From Astragalus membranaceus (lineage: Eukaryota > Streptophyta > Magnoliopsida > Fabales > Fabaceae): 64,000 bases of DNA. Location of the stretch: the NCBI GenBank assembly GCA_039519185.1, contig CM076846.1, positions 73,884,818-73,948,817 on the forward strand. Reading direction: 5' to 3'. This document shows positions 46,266 to 55,927 of this stretch, piece by piece. The notes under the pieces were generated by a model. The model ran no database searches. It saw only the letters and a program-made list of their open reading frames with translations, and was not told the DNA's origin. The translations under genes and the position numbers were made by a program. Each line of letters begins with the position of its first letter. The stretch's first letter is position 1.

Positions 46266-46994
46266 AATTTCAGAGACATGGATCGAGACGTCAGTTTCCG
46301 AGTTTGAATCCGAATTGATGAGACCGTGTGATAGTCCGTGGTGTTTATTTGCTATTTCATATAAGTTTAAAAAAAGTCCTCAGATCATGAATTAGATATT
46401 TTGGATTAAAATATTTGCCATTCTACACTCTTAATGAAAGAAATTAAAAAACTATGGGGGAGGTTCTTAATTAATTATGTGGATTAGAAGAAGCAAAATC
46501 TAAAGAGAAATATATTAATTATTAGGAATCTTCAATATTTGTAAAACTCGAATCGACTCGGTCGGTTGGATCGGTCCGATCGCGACTCAGTCAGTTGGGT
46601 TCAGTCACTCAGCAGATCGGTCATGCAGTTGACCAGGATCAACCCAGTACAATCCGACCGTATTAGCACCAACCCGATGACCCAGACCGGGTCTTGCGTG
46701 TTTTTTAAAAAACATAAATTCCCAAATTACATCGCTATAAACCTTATGGTTATGAATTAAATAATTTAAACTTTTGAATTTGAAGAATAAGTTTGTGAAT
46801 TATGTTAATATTCTGTTGAGAACGTTTAATTATAATCGTTAGATTAAAATTCATGGTTCAAATTACATTACTAGTTAAAAGATTGTGTAGATTAGTTTGT
46901 TTTTGTTTTAATTCTTTAAATAACCGGAATGATAATAGATCTGAAATGATTCATCCCGTGAATCATCTTCATCTAGGCAAGTAGAACCTTCAAA

Positions 46995-47845
46995 TGATTT
47001 TTAAGGATTAATCGATTATGTTAGAATTCAAAAATTTGACATAAAACAATTTTTACTGACCCATTTGGTCAATATAAATGAAATGTTATGTCATTCAGAT
47101 TGAAAAATTCCCCATCGAGTTTCAAAGAATAATGAATCAAATCTTTAATCCATACTCAAAATTTGCCATTGTCAATATTGATGATGTATTAATATTTTTT
47201 CAATCAATTGACCAACATTTCAAACATATTAGCATCTTCATTTTTGTTATAAAAAGAAATGGTTTTGCTGTCTCAAACAAAAAGTAGTTTGTTTAAAAAA
47301 TTCAAAATTCTTGGTCATAATATCCGCCAAGGAACAGTTGTTCCAATTAATAGAGATATTTTCGGACAAATTTCCAAATCAAATAATTGATAAAACTAAA
47401 GTACAAAGATTCCTAAGTTGTCTAAGCTATGTTTCTGATTTCTTTCCGCAACACAGTAATTTTATCAAATCACTCAATGATTGTGTAGAAAAAATCATCC
47501 TCCTTAGACGGATATTCATATTAATGTTAAACAAATAAATCCCATGTAAATGATCTTCCATTCCTTTATCTTCCAAATCCTCAAGTTTTTAAAATAAATA
47601 AATACTTTTCTGCATAGAACTGAAATAAATAATATTTTTTAGATTGTGACGCAAATTCTACGATAGGTTGTGTCTAACTTCTGGATTTAAGAAATCTCCT
47701 ACTAATATTTATCTTCAACAACTAAATAAAAGATTTTGCTGTTACATAATGGCAAACTGAATGGTCAAACATCACCTTATCGGATAACATCAATTTTGAG
47801 CTTAACAACAGCATAGTCAAACAGGCATTTATTATGATCTTTTAT
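46995..47845 (+). pseudogene. Decayed plant pararetrovirus-like RT segment, copy 2
   Basis: Same remnant as 10640-11465 without the LINE. Longest open pieces are 47078-47287 (with NIDDVLIF and a following KRNGFAVS) and 47311-47538. Stops and frameshifts between them rule out a working polymerase. It lies 300-1150 bp downstream of the stop of the pathogen-related-protein gene. Position and decay are the same in both units, so the viral sequence was integrated before the tandem duplication. Confidence 0.6.
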
Positions 47846-48146
47846 TTATTCACATAACCACAATTGTCACACAAGGACACTTAATTATTGTAGTATTCTT
47901 TCTTATTTTATTCCAGTTCCACTCATGCATAGTTTAAACACATGTAGCTAGATCAAAGTAAGGATATATTTCACCTAATTGAATAGAAAAAATACAAATA
48001 GCAACGGAAAGTTTAGAGATTGAAAAAAATCAAAATTAATGTTTAATTCTGTCACTAAGTATTAGTGACATTAAATTTAGAGATTATTCATTTCTATTTT
48101 CCGTTGCTATTTCTATTTCAATTTTTTTCTGATAGTAGTTGTATAA

Positions 48147-51100
48147 TTATTTTGACAAAGGGCATCCTTGAGAAGTTGAAGTATTGGTGTTATCCCCTCC
48201 TGTTTTGATGCCAGCTAGAAGGCCTCCTATCAACTCTGCTGGGTCATAGTAAATCTCCACCTCTTCCACTTTCAGAGACTCGTCAACCTGATTGTGACCA
48301 AAATCAATTTGTGACGATACCTTAATTAAAATTCATTTTGTTGGTACAATGTGGACCAATTTTCATTGTTATTTTTTCTTATATTTTGGAATAATTGAGT
48401 GTTGTTATTAAAATAAGTACTGCTAATTTCAAAGCATGAGATACACATATAATTTTAAATAATACATTAATTAATAATACTCTCTCTGTCCCAACCCATC
48501 AATAATGGTTGTTAATAAATTAAATCAAAATTCATTAATATCATTTGTCAAAATTGTCTACGTAAGCCTTTAATAATATTTTATATATTGCGAATTTAAT
48601 TAGTACCGCCATTAAATCATCTTATATTATATTACTCCATCCATTACATAATATAAACAAAAATTGGTCAACAGAAGTTGATGTATCTGTTTCAAAATTT
48701 GGACCAGACACATCAACTTCTGTTAGCTAGTTTTTGCTTATATTCTGTAACAGAATATATAGTATCTTGATATATTAACTAATTCGAAAAACAAATTGAT
48801 ACTTAATCCTATAATTTGAATTAAACATATAATACTTTTAAAAGTATAAATAAGATATTATATGATTTTAAAATATCAAATAATGTTAAAATTGTATAAA
48901 TTTATATATACCTAACCTACTTAATAAGGTTTCTTAATTTGATTTTTTTTTGACAAAAAGGATTTTAATTTAACAATATAACTAATTAAATTCAAATATA
49001 ACAAAATAAATACTTCAAATTTTTTTGACAACAATAAAAAATATATATTTAAAGTTGAAGATGCTAAACTTAACATATTTTCACATCTATTATATTTTTT
49101 TTGACCGACTCAACCACTTCTATGAATTTTTCGATCCATTAATCTAATTAAATTATACCTTGAGAGTACCCAAGCCATAGAATTCAACCATCTTGCCAGT
49201 AGGGGCATGTCCCTTATAAGGGCCTTCAAAGAATCCCCAGTGCCTGAATTTGTAAGCAATTTCAGGAGGACCACTGTACACTTTGATAACTTCCCATGCA
49301 AATCCACGTGGAAAAGCTGATCTGAAGGCTTCATGAGATGATTCAAAGGTCTCTTCCTCTGCTTTGTAATACTTGTATTCCTCTGGCAATGAGCTTTTCA
49401 TCAAAGCATTATAACTTCCCAACTTTAGAGTTTCCTCTCCTGATAATCCCTCCCTCCCTTCCAAATGAAAGATCATGTTAACATATATATAACCATATAA
49501 TTCACATATTTACTGATTACTGGTTTTAAGTTTAACCCTAATCCCATTCACATATTTATTTGAGATCCGACGGGCCACTTGCTACCGAAAGTCCATTGTC
49601 GTGACTAGTGAGAAGAGTATACTGAAAGATATGGAGACATTAATTTCTGAGCTCGAATCCGGATCGATGTGATCGTTTGATAGTGTGTGGTGTTTACTTG
49701 CTATTTGGTCTAAGCTTAAAAAAAGTCCTCACTTCATAAATTAGATATTTATGATTAAAATATTTGTCATTCTACACTCTTAATGAAAGAAATAAAAAAA
49801 CTACGGGGGAGGTTCTTAATTAATCAGAAATAATGATATTTGGACAAAAGTTTCCAAACAAAAATGGCCAAAAACTACTTTACAACACCAATTAACCAAG
49901 TTTTTTAGGTCGTTAATTAACCAACCTGCATTTTCACTGTTTTCTAGGCCATTGACTAAAAACTTGGTTAATTAATGACTTAAAAAACTAGGTTAATTGG
50001 TGTTGTAAATTTGTTTTTGGCCATTTTTGTTTGAGAATATTTGTCCAAATATCATTACTCTTAATTAATTATGTGAATTAGAAGAAGCAAAACGTAAAGA
50101 GAAATATATTAATTATTGGGAATCTTTAATATTTGTCAAACTCGAATCGACTCGATCGATCAGATCATTCCGATCTTGACTCAGTCACACGCTGGGTCCA
50201 GTCATTCAGCAAACCGATCATGCAGTTGACCCAGATCAACCCGGTACAATCTGACCGAATTAGCATCAACACGATAACCTAGACCGGGTCTTGCGCATTT
50301 TTAAAAACAAAAATTCCAAAATTACATCGATATGCTTATGGTTATGAATTGATAATATTCTATTGAGATTTTTTATTTTTTTATATTTTTAAGGTATGGT
50401 AAAAAAAATATTGATGACTTTGTTATGTGTGAATTTATACATGCCATACCTATTTTATTAGTTTTTAGTAGTGTCTAGGTTGTGTGATCCAACCACCGAC
50501 CTTTTGGTCCAATTATTGAACCATACCCTGATCGAGTCGGGTTTAATAACTATGTGTCTCAATTACTTGTGCGATGAAATAACAGGAAATTCAATATGTC
50601 TCAAAAAGGTAGTTCAGTTGGCGAGCTAAGAAACATGAATGAGTTACAAGAAGGAGGTGCAGAGTTCAAATCTTGGAAACCTAACATTTCCCCCACCCCC
50701 TAACAAATCTCTGTGAGAAAAAATAAATACGATTATGAAAGACTTAATTACCGTTAACAAAGAGCTTAAACTTTTCAGGATTTATGGTTTTGAAGTCCTG
50801 TAAGCGGATTTTGTGTGAAAGCTCCATCTCCCATGTTTTTATCGCGTTTTGCACCGTCTCCTCTAATGATCCCTTAGGCCATTCCTGCAAAATAAAGATA
50901 ATTCTGAAGATATAGAAAAACCTTCATAGAGTATATATCTTTTCGATAACTTTCTTAATAACGTGTGCAAAACTCTAACCATCTAGTTGTAGAAAACAAT
51001 TACTATCATTTGCTAGAAAATAATCATCAATAGTTAGTATGAGCAGTAATTTGGTTCAGATATCATCTTAAGGTCTTAATTTCAAGTCTTGTGTGTAACA

Positions 51101-51378
51101 AAAACTATATTAGGTATACCGTATACCAATATAGTAGATACTGAAAAAAAAACATCGTATAGCCAAAAAAATTTGCTAGAAATTAGGCTAAACAAATTGT
51201 AATATCTAAAGACGATTTAATAAAGATAGAGATGGTGAACCTTGGTTCGGCCTTGTTCAAAGAGTTTGTTGACATCATCATAGATGGGTGGTCCACCATG
51301 TCTCCAGTGTGTGGTATCAGCCTTATCATCTAAGAAAGATCTGTATTTGTCTCCTTCAACTTTTCCTTCCACAGCCAT
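48147..51378 (-). CDS. Pathogen-related protein (SnoaL/NTF2-like fold), four exons, intact
   Basis: Coding exons on the - strand: 51241-51378, 50752-50884, 49159-49457 and 48147-48287, giving 236 residues. Start ATG 51376-51378; stop TAA 48147-48149. The product matches plant pathogen-related proteins (barley PRP/Arabidopsis At1g78780 type) over its whole length: KYRSFLDDKADTTHWRHGGP, EWPKGSLEETVQNAIKTWEM, FPRGFAWEVIKVYSGPP, YKFRHWGFFEGPYKGHAPTG, YYDPAELIGGLL. These are small proteins with an NTF2-like fold, probably cytosolic as no signal peptide is visible, reported as pathogen-induced but without a known reaction. All junctions are GT-AG; the first donor (AAG/GTTCAC) is weak. Introns hold a Stowaway MITE, a Mutator MITE, a SINE and a Mutator-like element. 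The last two exons are duplicated in unit 1. Confidence 0.88.
48635..48762. mobile_element. Stowaway-type MITE in intron 3
   Basis: 128 bp with TA target duplication (48633-48634, 48763-48764). Terminal inverted repeats: CTCCATCCATTACATAATATAA on the left is 22 bases, of which the outer 8 have decayed on the right. Unit 1 has the empty site near 45470-45490. Tc1/mariner superfamily. Confidence 0.75.
49825..50060. mobile_element. Foldback Mutator-type MITE in intron 2
   Basis: Nearly the whole 236 bp is an inverted repeat (AATGATATTTGGACAAA at one end, its complement at the other; AACACCAATTAACC and GGTTAATTGGTGTT inside). Perfect 9-bp target duplication TTAATTAAT at 49816-49824 and 50061-50069. 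Unit 1 keeps the empty site near 46468. Confidence 0.85.
50136..50555. mobile_element. CGGTCGGTC-rich Mutator-like non-autonomous element
   Basis: Starts in AAACTCGAATCGACTCGATCG and ends in GATCGAGTCGGGTTTAATAAC, loosely inverted. Related in composition to 11952-12561. The duplication breakpoint (50367) lies inside it; the matching unit 1 part is about 46545-46820. Confidence 0.5.
50604..50728 (+). mobile_element. tRNA-derived SINE in intron 2
   Basis: Same family as 14771-14923: GGTAGTTCAGTTGGCGAGC, then AGAGTTCAAATCTTGG, a C-rich stretch and an A-rich tail. Lies outside the duplicated unit. Confidence 0.7.
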
Positions 51379-51420
51379 GGCAAGTGTTTATGGTGGTGGA
51401 GCTTGGACAGTACAAAGCTG

Positions 51421-51428
51421 TATATATA
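51421..51428 (-). promoter_or_regulatory. Candidate TATA box of the pathogen-related-protein gene
   Basis: TATATATA on the - strand 43 bp upstream of the ATG. The 5' UTR would then be very short. Confidence 0.45.
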
Positions 51429-51552
51429 ATATAAGGAGTTGGCAATCAGAGTCTTGATCTACAACATCATCAGGCGTTTTAAAAAACTCTTTTTTTTTTG
51501 GTCAACTGTGTTTAAATAAACTCTATATCATGTCCTTTTATTGGAGATAATT

Positions 51553-51737
51553 GTGTTAATAGTTTGTTAGTATTTAGTTTAGAATTAGTTATCTTAGTTT
51601 TCATTATTAGTTGTTATTTTGTTCATTTCCCTTTAGACTTATATATTTAAATAGGGTACATTGTATTCCTAACTAATTCTAATTAAATAAACTATCAATA
51701 GTATTTGTTTATTATATTTTTCTACTTTTCCTCCGTA
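51553..51737 (+). repeat. Possible truncated Ty1/copia-type LTR upstream of the gene
   Basis: Starts TGTGTTAATAGTTTG and continues with a TATTTAAATAG TATA-like word, AACTAATTCTAATTAAATAAA and T-rich sequence typical of short plant copia LTRs. It ends where the Tat LTR begins, so its 3' CA is missing. It sits 175 bp upstream of the start codon. Confidence 0.4.
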
Positions 51738-52087
51738 TGAGTTCTGTTCGGTACCGTATCTCCTGCTACGTATTCGATCTGGGATAGGTAGACCGGTCCG
51801 AGATAGTTGGTACGTGTGTCCTTGGTTGTCCGAGTTGGTGCTCCGGTCCGAGGTGGGGTGGTACCTGCAATGACACTCCGACGCTCAAGTCAGTGAGTGA
51901 GTCAATTACAAGTGAGAGTAGGTGAGAGATGAGTACCATTAATGTGAGCATTCAATGCTTATTTATAGGTATCTGGAGTGGAGGAGGGCTGTTGGATCTA
52001 GGTCTGCAATCTCCACCGTTGGATGAATTGGACCTTTTGGTGTTGGGCCTTTTTGGTGGATTGGCCATTGAGGCCCAATCCATAACA
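51738..52087 (-). repeat. 3' LTR of the second Tat element (350 bp)
   Basis: On the - strand begins TGTTATGGATTGG and ends CAGAACTCA. CTATAAATAAG on the - strand near 51959-51969 is a likely TATA box. The partner LTR is not in the window, so the left border is inferred from TG/CA ends. Confidence 0.65.
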
Positions 52088-52464
52088 GTAGCCCCCCAAG
52101 TCGGGTCGCCTTAAGGCGAGCTAGACTTGTTTAGAGATTTTGTCGGGCCCGAGCTCGGGCGAGATACTTCACGACATGCCGGGCCGATCTGTGTGACTCA
52201 GGTCGCGCCGAGTGACTCGAGGCTGACCGCTTTGAGAGATTCCGGTCACGGCGGGGTCAAGAGACCGGGGCGAGTCGACGGAAACGGAGCGATCCGGTCA
52301 TAGCTGTGCCTTGATTTCTGTGCCAGCTGGCAACGTCATTGATGAGACACGTCGTTCGAGGAAGATTGGGGTAATGATGGCGCTTGGAACGACGCGCCTG
52401 TCTAGGGGCTAGTCTTGGGGAACGTAGCCTAGGCCCAGGCCCATTTGTGGCCTTCTTAATGTTC

Positions 52465-52473
52465 TATAAATAG
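52465..52473 (+). promoter_or_regulatory. TATA box for the antisense Tat gene
   Basis: TATAAATAG on the + strand, 393 bp before the ATG at 52858. About 30 bp downstream the sequence becomes CT-rich (near 52500), typical of a plant transcription start. It points away from the LTR and opposite to the element's own transcription. Confidence 0.6.
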
Positions 52474-52620
52474 GAGGGGGGATCCCCCTTTCTTTGATTG
52501 TTTTTCTGCGAATTGCTCTGCTTCCGATCTTAAAGTCGTTCCGGAGCTTATTCCTCTCTTCAGAGTTGTGCTGTATCTCGGTGACACCTTTGCTGTTCGA
52601 CGAGCTTCGATTTTCATAAG

Positions 52621-52787
52621 GTTAGTTTTCCTCTTCTCTTTATTGCTTCCGGCTTTAGATCACGACCGGGTTCTCTCCGGACCCGTATTTGTAGATACAG
52701 AGTGGGGGTCGTCAGGTCGGGTTCCGACTTGGTTGTGGACCCACTGTTTACGTATCAACCTGACTCATCAAGCCCCCATTTCTGCAG
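52621..52787 (+). other. Predicted 5' UTR intron of the antisense gene
   Basis: Donor ATAAG/GTTAGT at 52621, T-rich body, acceptor TTTCTGCAG/GACC ending 52787. It removes upstream sequence including an out-of-frame ATG. Confidence 0.5.
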
Positions 52788-52857
52788 GACCGATCTGGCG
52801 AGGACGAAACAAACCCGTCGGGTTGCTGACATAGATCGCCCTCATTTCGCACAAACA

Positions 52858-55182
52858 ATGGCTTCCGGAATTGGAGAGTCGGTGGAAATTCGTGCTAGTC
52901 CCCCCGGGTCAGCTATTCCCGAGGTTCAAGACGACTTGGGATCCGCTCCTACTCACGGTGAAGACTGGTCTCCCGGGGTTCCCAGCAACGAGCCGGTAGA
53001 TGAAGACAACACAGAGGTGGTGGTCCTTGATTCGGGTGATTCTGATGCCGAGCCCGACGGTGAAGAACAGGGCAGTACTAGTTGGAGTTCGGAGGAGAGT
53101 GAGGAGGAGGTGGCTGAGAGCCAAAACAATGAAGACGGTCTTGGGCATTGCGGGGAGCCCGCATATGAAGAAGGTGATTCTGATCAATATCCCCGAGCCG
53201 GAGTAGGGCCGGTCAATGTTTCCGTGTCCCTACCTCTCACTGTCCCCCGGGAGTATTCCTGGGTGTCGGAGGCGTTGAGGGGGATTCCGTCCCTTTATAG
53301 GACCGGGGACGATATGAGTTTCTTCGTAAACCGCCTTTCCCGGAAGGATCAGATCTGGAATGTGGAGGGAACTGCTGAAGACCAGCATGTGGCCGTCTGG
53401 CCGAAAGCTCTTAAGTTTGTTATGTACGGGGTGACGATCCTTGATATGCACGTTAGCCCCCCGTTCACCGCTTTTCAACAAGAGGCTTTGGAGATCTTGA
53501 ACCTCGCTCCTTCCCAACTACATCCCAACTCATGGGCGTTCCTCCGGGCTTTTGAGTTGATGTGCATTCATCTGGAGAGGCCGATCTCCTGTGACCTCTT
53601 CTTTCACCTTTTTGAGGTTAACCGGAGGCATGAGGATGGAACTAAAGATCGGTGGGAACATGTGAGCTTCCGGGCTAAGAGAGGGGTAAAGATTTTCATG
53701 CCTTATTCCGACTCTCTTAAGAACTGGAAAAATAAGTATTTCTTTGTGGAGCCCGTGAATGAGGAGGCAGTGAGGCACGTCGGCCAATATTCTGCGGACG
53801 GGAAATCATTGGAGTTCACAAAGTTTCAACTGGGGTGGTCTCTCTCTCACTTCAACCGGAGGCCTCATTCCTACACCGTCGGCTTAGGGCGGCTATCCCA
53901 GGTTGATCAGGATTCATTGGCGATCTTGACGAACTTTGTCGACCTGATTGTCTACCGGGATCCCAAGAAATTTGGGATTGACGTAGCCCGATTGGTCGGG
54001 GCCGGGTCGAAATCTCAAGTAGTCGCCGTTCTTGGTAGGTTTCTTGGTAGATAACCCCGCCCATAATAATTTTTCGACTGCCGTTTCTTCTAACATTGTT
54101 TATTTTTCTTATTTTGCAGATAGCATGGGGCCTGACAAGTTCGCCCGCCTGGCGGCTCTTGCAGAAAGGAAAGCTGGGGTTCAGAAGGAGAAACCGGTTG
54201 CCGCCATTCCGATTAGCACAATCCCGGAGGCCAGCTCGGCTGGGGTAGAGGATCGGGCTGCGGATCTTTTGCATCGAAAAAGGGAGCGCCCCCTACCGCA
54301 AGCAGATCCTGCTTCTACTTCGCATGCTCCGGCTGCTCGGGCTTCAAAAAAGGGGCGTCACGGGAAGCACCGGACTTCTAGGTCTTCCGACCTTTCTATT
54401 GACGCCGACTTCCTGCAGAAGCATTTGGAGGATTCCTGGATCGACCCGGTTGAGGTGTCTCTCAGGTAATTCCGGCATCTGGCCGACGTGACGAAGCTTC
54501 AGAAGGTCGAGGCAGAGAATCAGGCAAAAGGTGACCCCAAGTTCCGAGGTTCACTCTTTGACTTTCCTTCTTGGTTATCTCTGTTGTTGACTTCCTTGTT
54601 TCTATTATTACAGGGGCCCTGGTGGAGAGGGACAACGAAAGAAGAGCCCGGGAGGAGCTGCAAAAGAAATACGAGACTCTGGAGAGGGATCAGACCGATC
54701 TTAAGGCGGCTGCGGAAAAACTTGAGAGGGAGAGGGACTCTGCCCTTAAGTTGTGCATGGAACATGAGGTTCGAATCCAAGATCTCGAGAGTCAAGATAG
54801 GCAGTCTGCCGAGGTGATTTCTTCCCTGAGGGCTCGGATTCAGGAACTCGAGGCCGATCTTGTGAAGGCGAGGCAGCCCCAGGTCGGGTCTAGCGTTGAT
54901 TCTTTGCCTCGGATTGCTGAATTGGAAAGAGAGCTTCAAGAGGTACGTGCCAAAGCAGAAACATTGGAGGACGAGGTGGTGGAGGTGGCTCAACTGGCTG
55001 TGGACGTGGCCGAGGAGAGCTTCGAAAAAGCCCTTGCTCAAGTCACTGTCATCCATCCATCCCTTCCTCTGGACCGGGGATTTATTCGCTTGAACCATAC
55101 CGTAGCAGACGGGCGTATTGTCCGGCCCTATCATGACTCTGAAGCGTTCGATGTCATTTACCCTCCCCCTTCCTTGCCGTGA
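52858..55182 (+). pseudogene. Antisense ORF (aORF) of a Tat element: three coding exons, one stop
   Basis: Predicted coding exons 52858-54034, 54120-54530 and 54614-55182, joined by an 85-nt intron (TTG/GTAGGT to TTTGCAG) and an 83-nt intron (AAAG/GTGACC to TTACAG). Together exactly 719 codons in one frame, ATG to TGA 55180-55182. The N-terminus is acidic and Ser-rich (residues 1-120). The middle (about 130-390) resembles the family annotated as putative gypsy-type transposon protein (AFELMCIHLERPISCDLFF, FFVEPVNEEAVRHVG). Then comes a basic Lys/Arg stretch, and the last 200 residues form a coiled-coil (ERDNERRAREELQKKYETLE). A TAA at 54467-54469 interrupts the second exon, where CAA is plausible. 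The role of this protein is unknown. It converges on integrase on the other strand. Confidence 0.75.
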
Positions 55183-55439
55183 TTGCTGCTGATGGGGAAG
55201 TTCTGAATTTGCTGCTTTTTGGGTTCCGGGTGGAACCGGTGGGGAAATAAAGCCCCGGGTTCCGGGCGGAACCGGAATTTTGTAATATGCCATTACCTTT
55301 TTGAACTAGAGGACCCGGCCGTATCCGGGATAATTTGTAATGAAAATGTAATTTAATGTGCTTCCGGTTTCATTTACCTCGGTTTAGTCTTTATACTGTT
55401 GTTTTACATTTGTGCACTTGCGTTTGATTCGCTCAAGTG

Positions 55440-55600
55440 GTAAACGTCGCATTAAGGACAGTTTACCGGGACTCGGCCCAGATCGAACTCGTCCCTTAGG
55501 GTTGTGGAAACCTCGGCCAAATAGTCGTAACAATGATCGCCTTCGGGGTAGTTTACCGGGACTCGGCCTAGATCGAACTCACCCCTTAGGATAGCGACAA
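55440..55600. repeat. Two-copy, about 115-bp direct repeat
   Basis: GTTTACCGGGACTCGGCC(C/T)AG followed by ATCGAACTC and CCCCTTAGG, at about 55460 and 55550. Lies between the antisense gene and integrase. Confidence 0.7.
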
Positions 55601-55639
55601 ACCTCGGTCAGCTAAAGGAAAATAGATAGGCGATAAAGT

Positions 55640-55915
55640 CGGTAGACACCGCAATCATATAGGATAACATCGGTATACACCGTTCATTAGATAAGATGAG
55701 TTACAACATCGGTATACACCGCAAACATAATTGATAACATCGGTATACACCGTTCTCCAGATAAAATAAGAATAACGTCGGTATACACCGTTCTTCAGAT
55801 AAAATAAGAATAACGTCGGTATACACCGCTTCTTCAGATAACATAAGAATAACGTCGGTATACACCGCTTCTTCAGATAACATGAATTACAACGTCGGTA
55901 TACACCGTTCTTTAG
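55640..55915. repeat. About 38-bp minisatellite next to integrase
   Basis: Seven or eight copies of a unit centred on TCGGTATACACCG followed by TTCTTCAGATAA(A/C)AT. The core is nearly palindromic. It lies immediately downstream of the integrase stop in the 3' region of the element. Confidence 0.88.
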
Positions 55916-55927
55916 GTAAGATGAGAG

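Larger units (their letters stand above)
10455..46820. repeat. Tandem duplication unit 1 (invaded copy)
   Basis: Direct repeat of 46821-50367. Colinear blocks: 10455-11465, 14144-14327, 14548-14770 and 14924-15048 match 46821 to about 48430; 45285-45672 and 46055-46820 match about 48430 to 50367. All other sequence in unit 1 is later insertion. Unit 1 ends TTCTGTTGAG at 46820 and unit 2 begins AACGTTTAAT at 46821, the same word that starts unit 1, so the junction is head-to-tail. Unit 1 also lacks most of exon 3 by deletion. Confidence 0.85.
46821..50367. repeat. Tandem duplication unit 2 (gene-bearing copy)
   Basis: Second copy of the duplicated segment. It contains the pararetrovirus-like remnant, exons 3 and 4 of the pathogen-related-protein gene, and part of intron 2. 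Its right edge (TTCTATTGAG, 50358-50367) matches the last bases of unit 1 at 46811-46820. Beyond it lies unique sequence with exons 2 and 1. Confidence 0.85.

Noticed and set aside
46213..46395. ORF of 60 codons on the + strand
   Set aside because: Opposite the exon 3 fragment of the pseudogene and running into intron sequence.
52909..54274. - strand ORFs opposite the antisense gene
   Set aside because: Frames show no domain, while the + strand reading has family similarity and consistent splicing.
55640..55915. CRISPR-like array
   Set aside because: Units are contiguous tandem repeats with diverged copies, not identical repeats with unique spacers, and the genome is eukaryotic.
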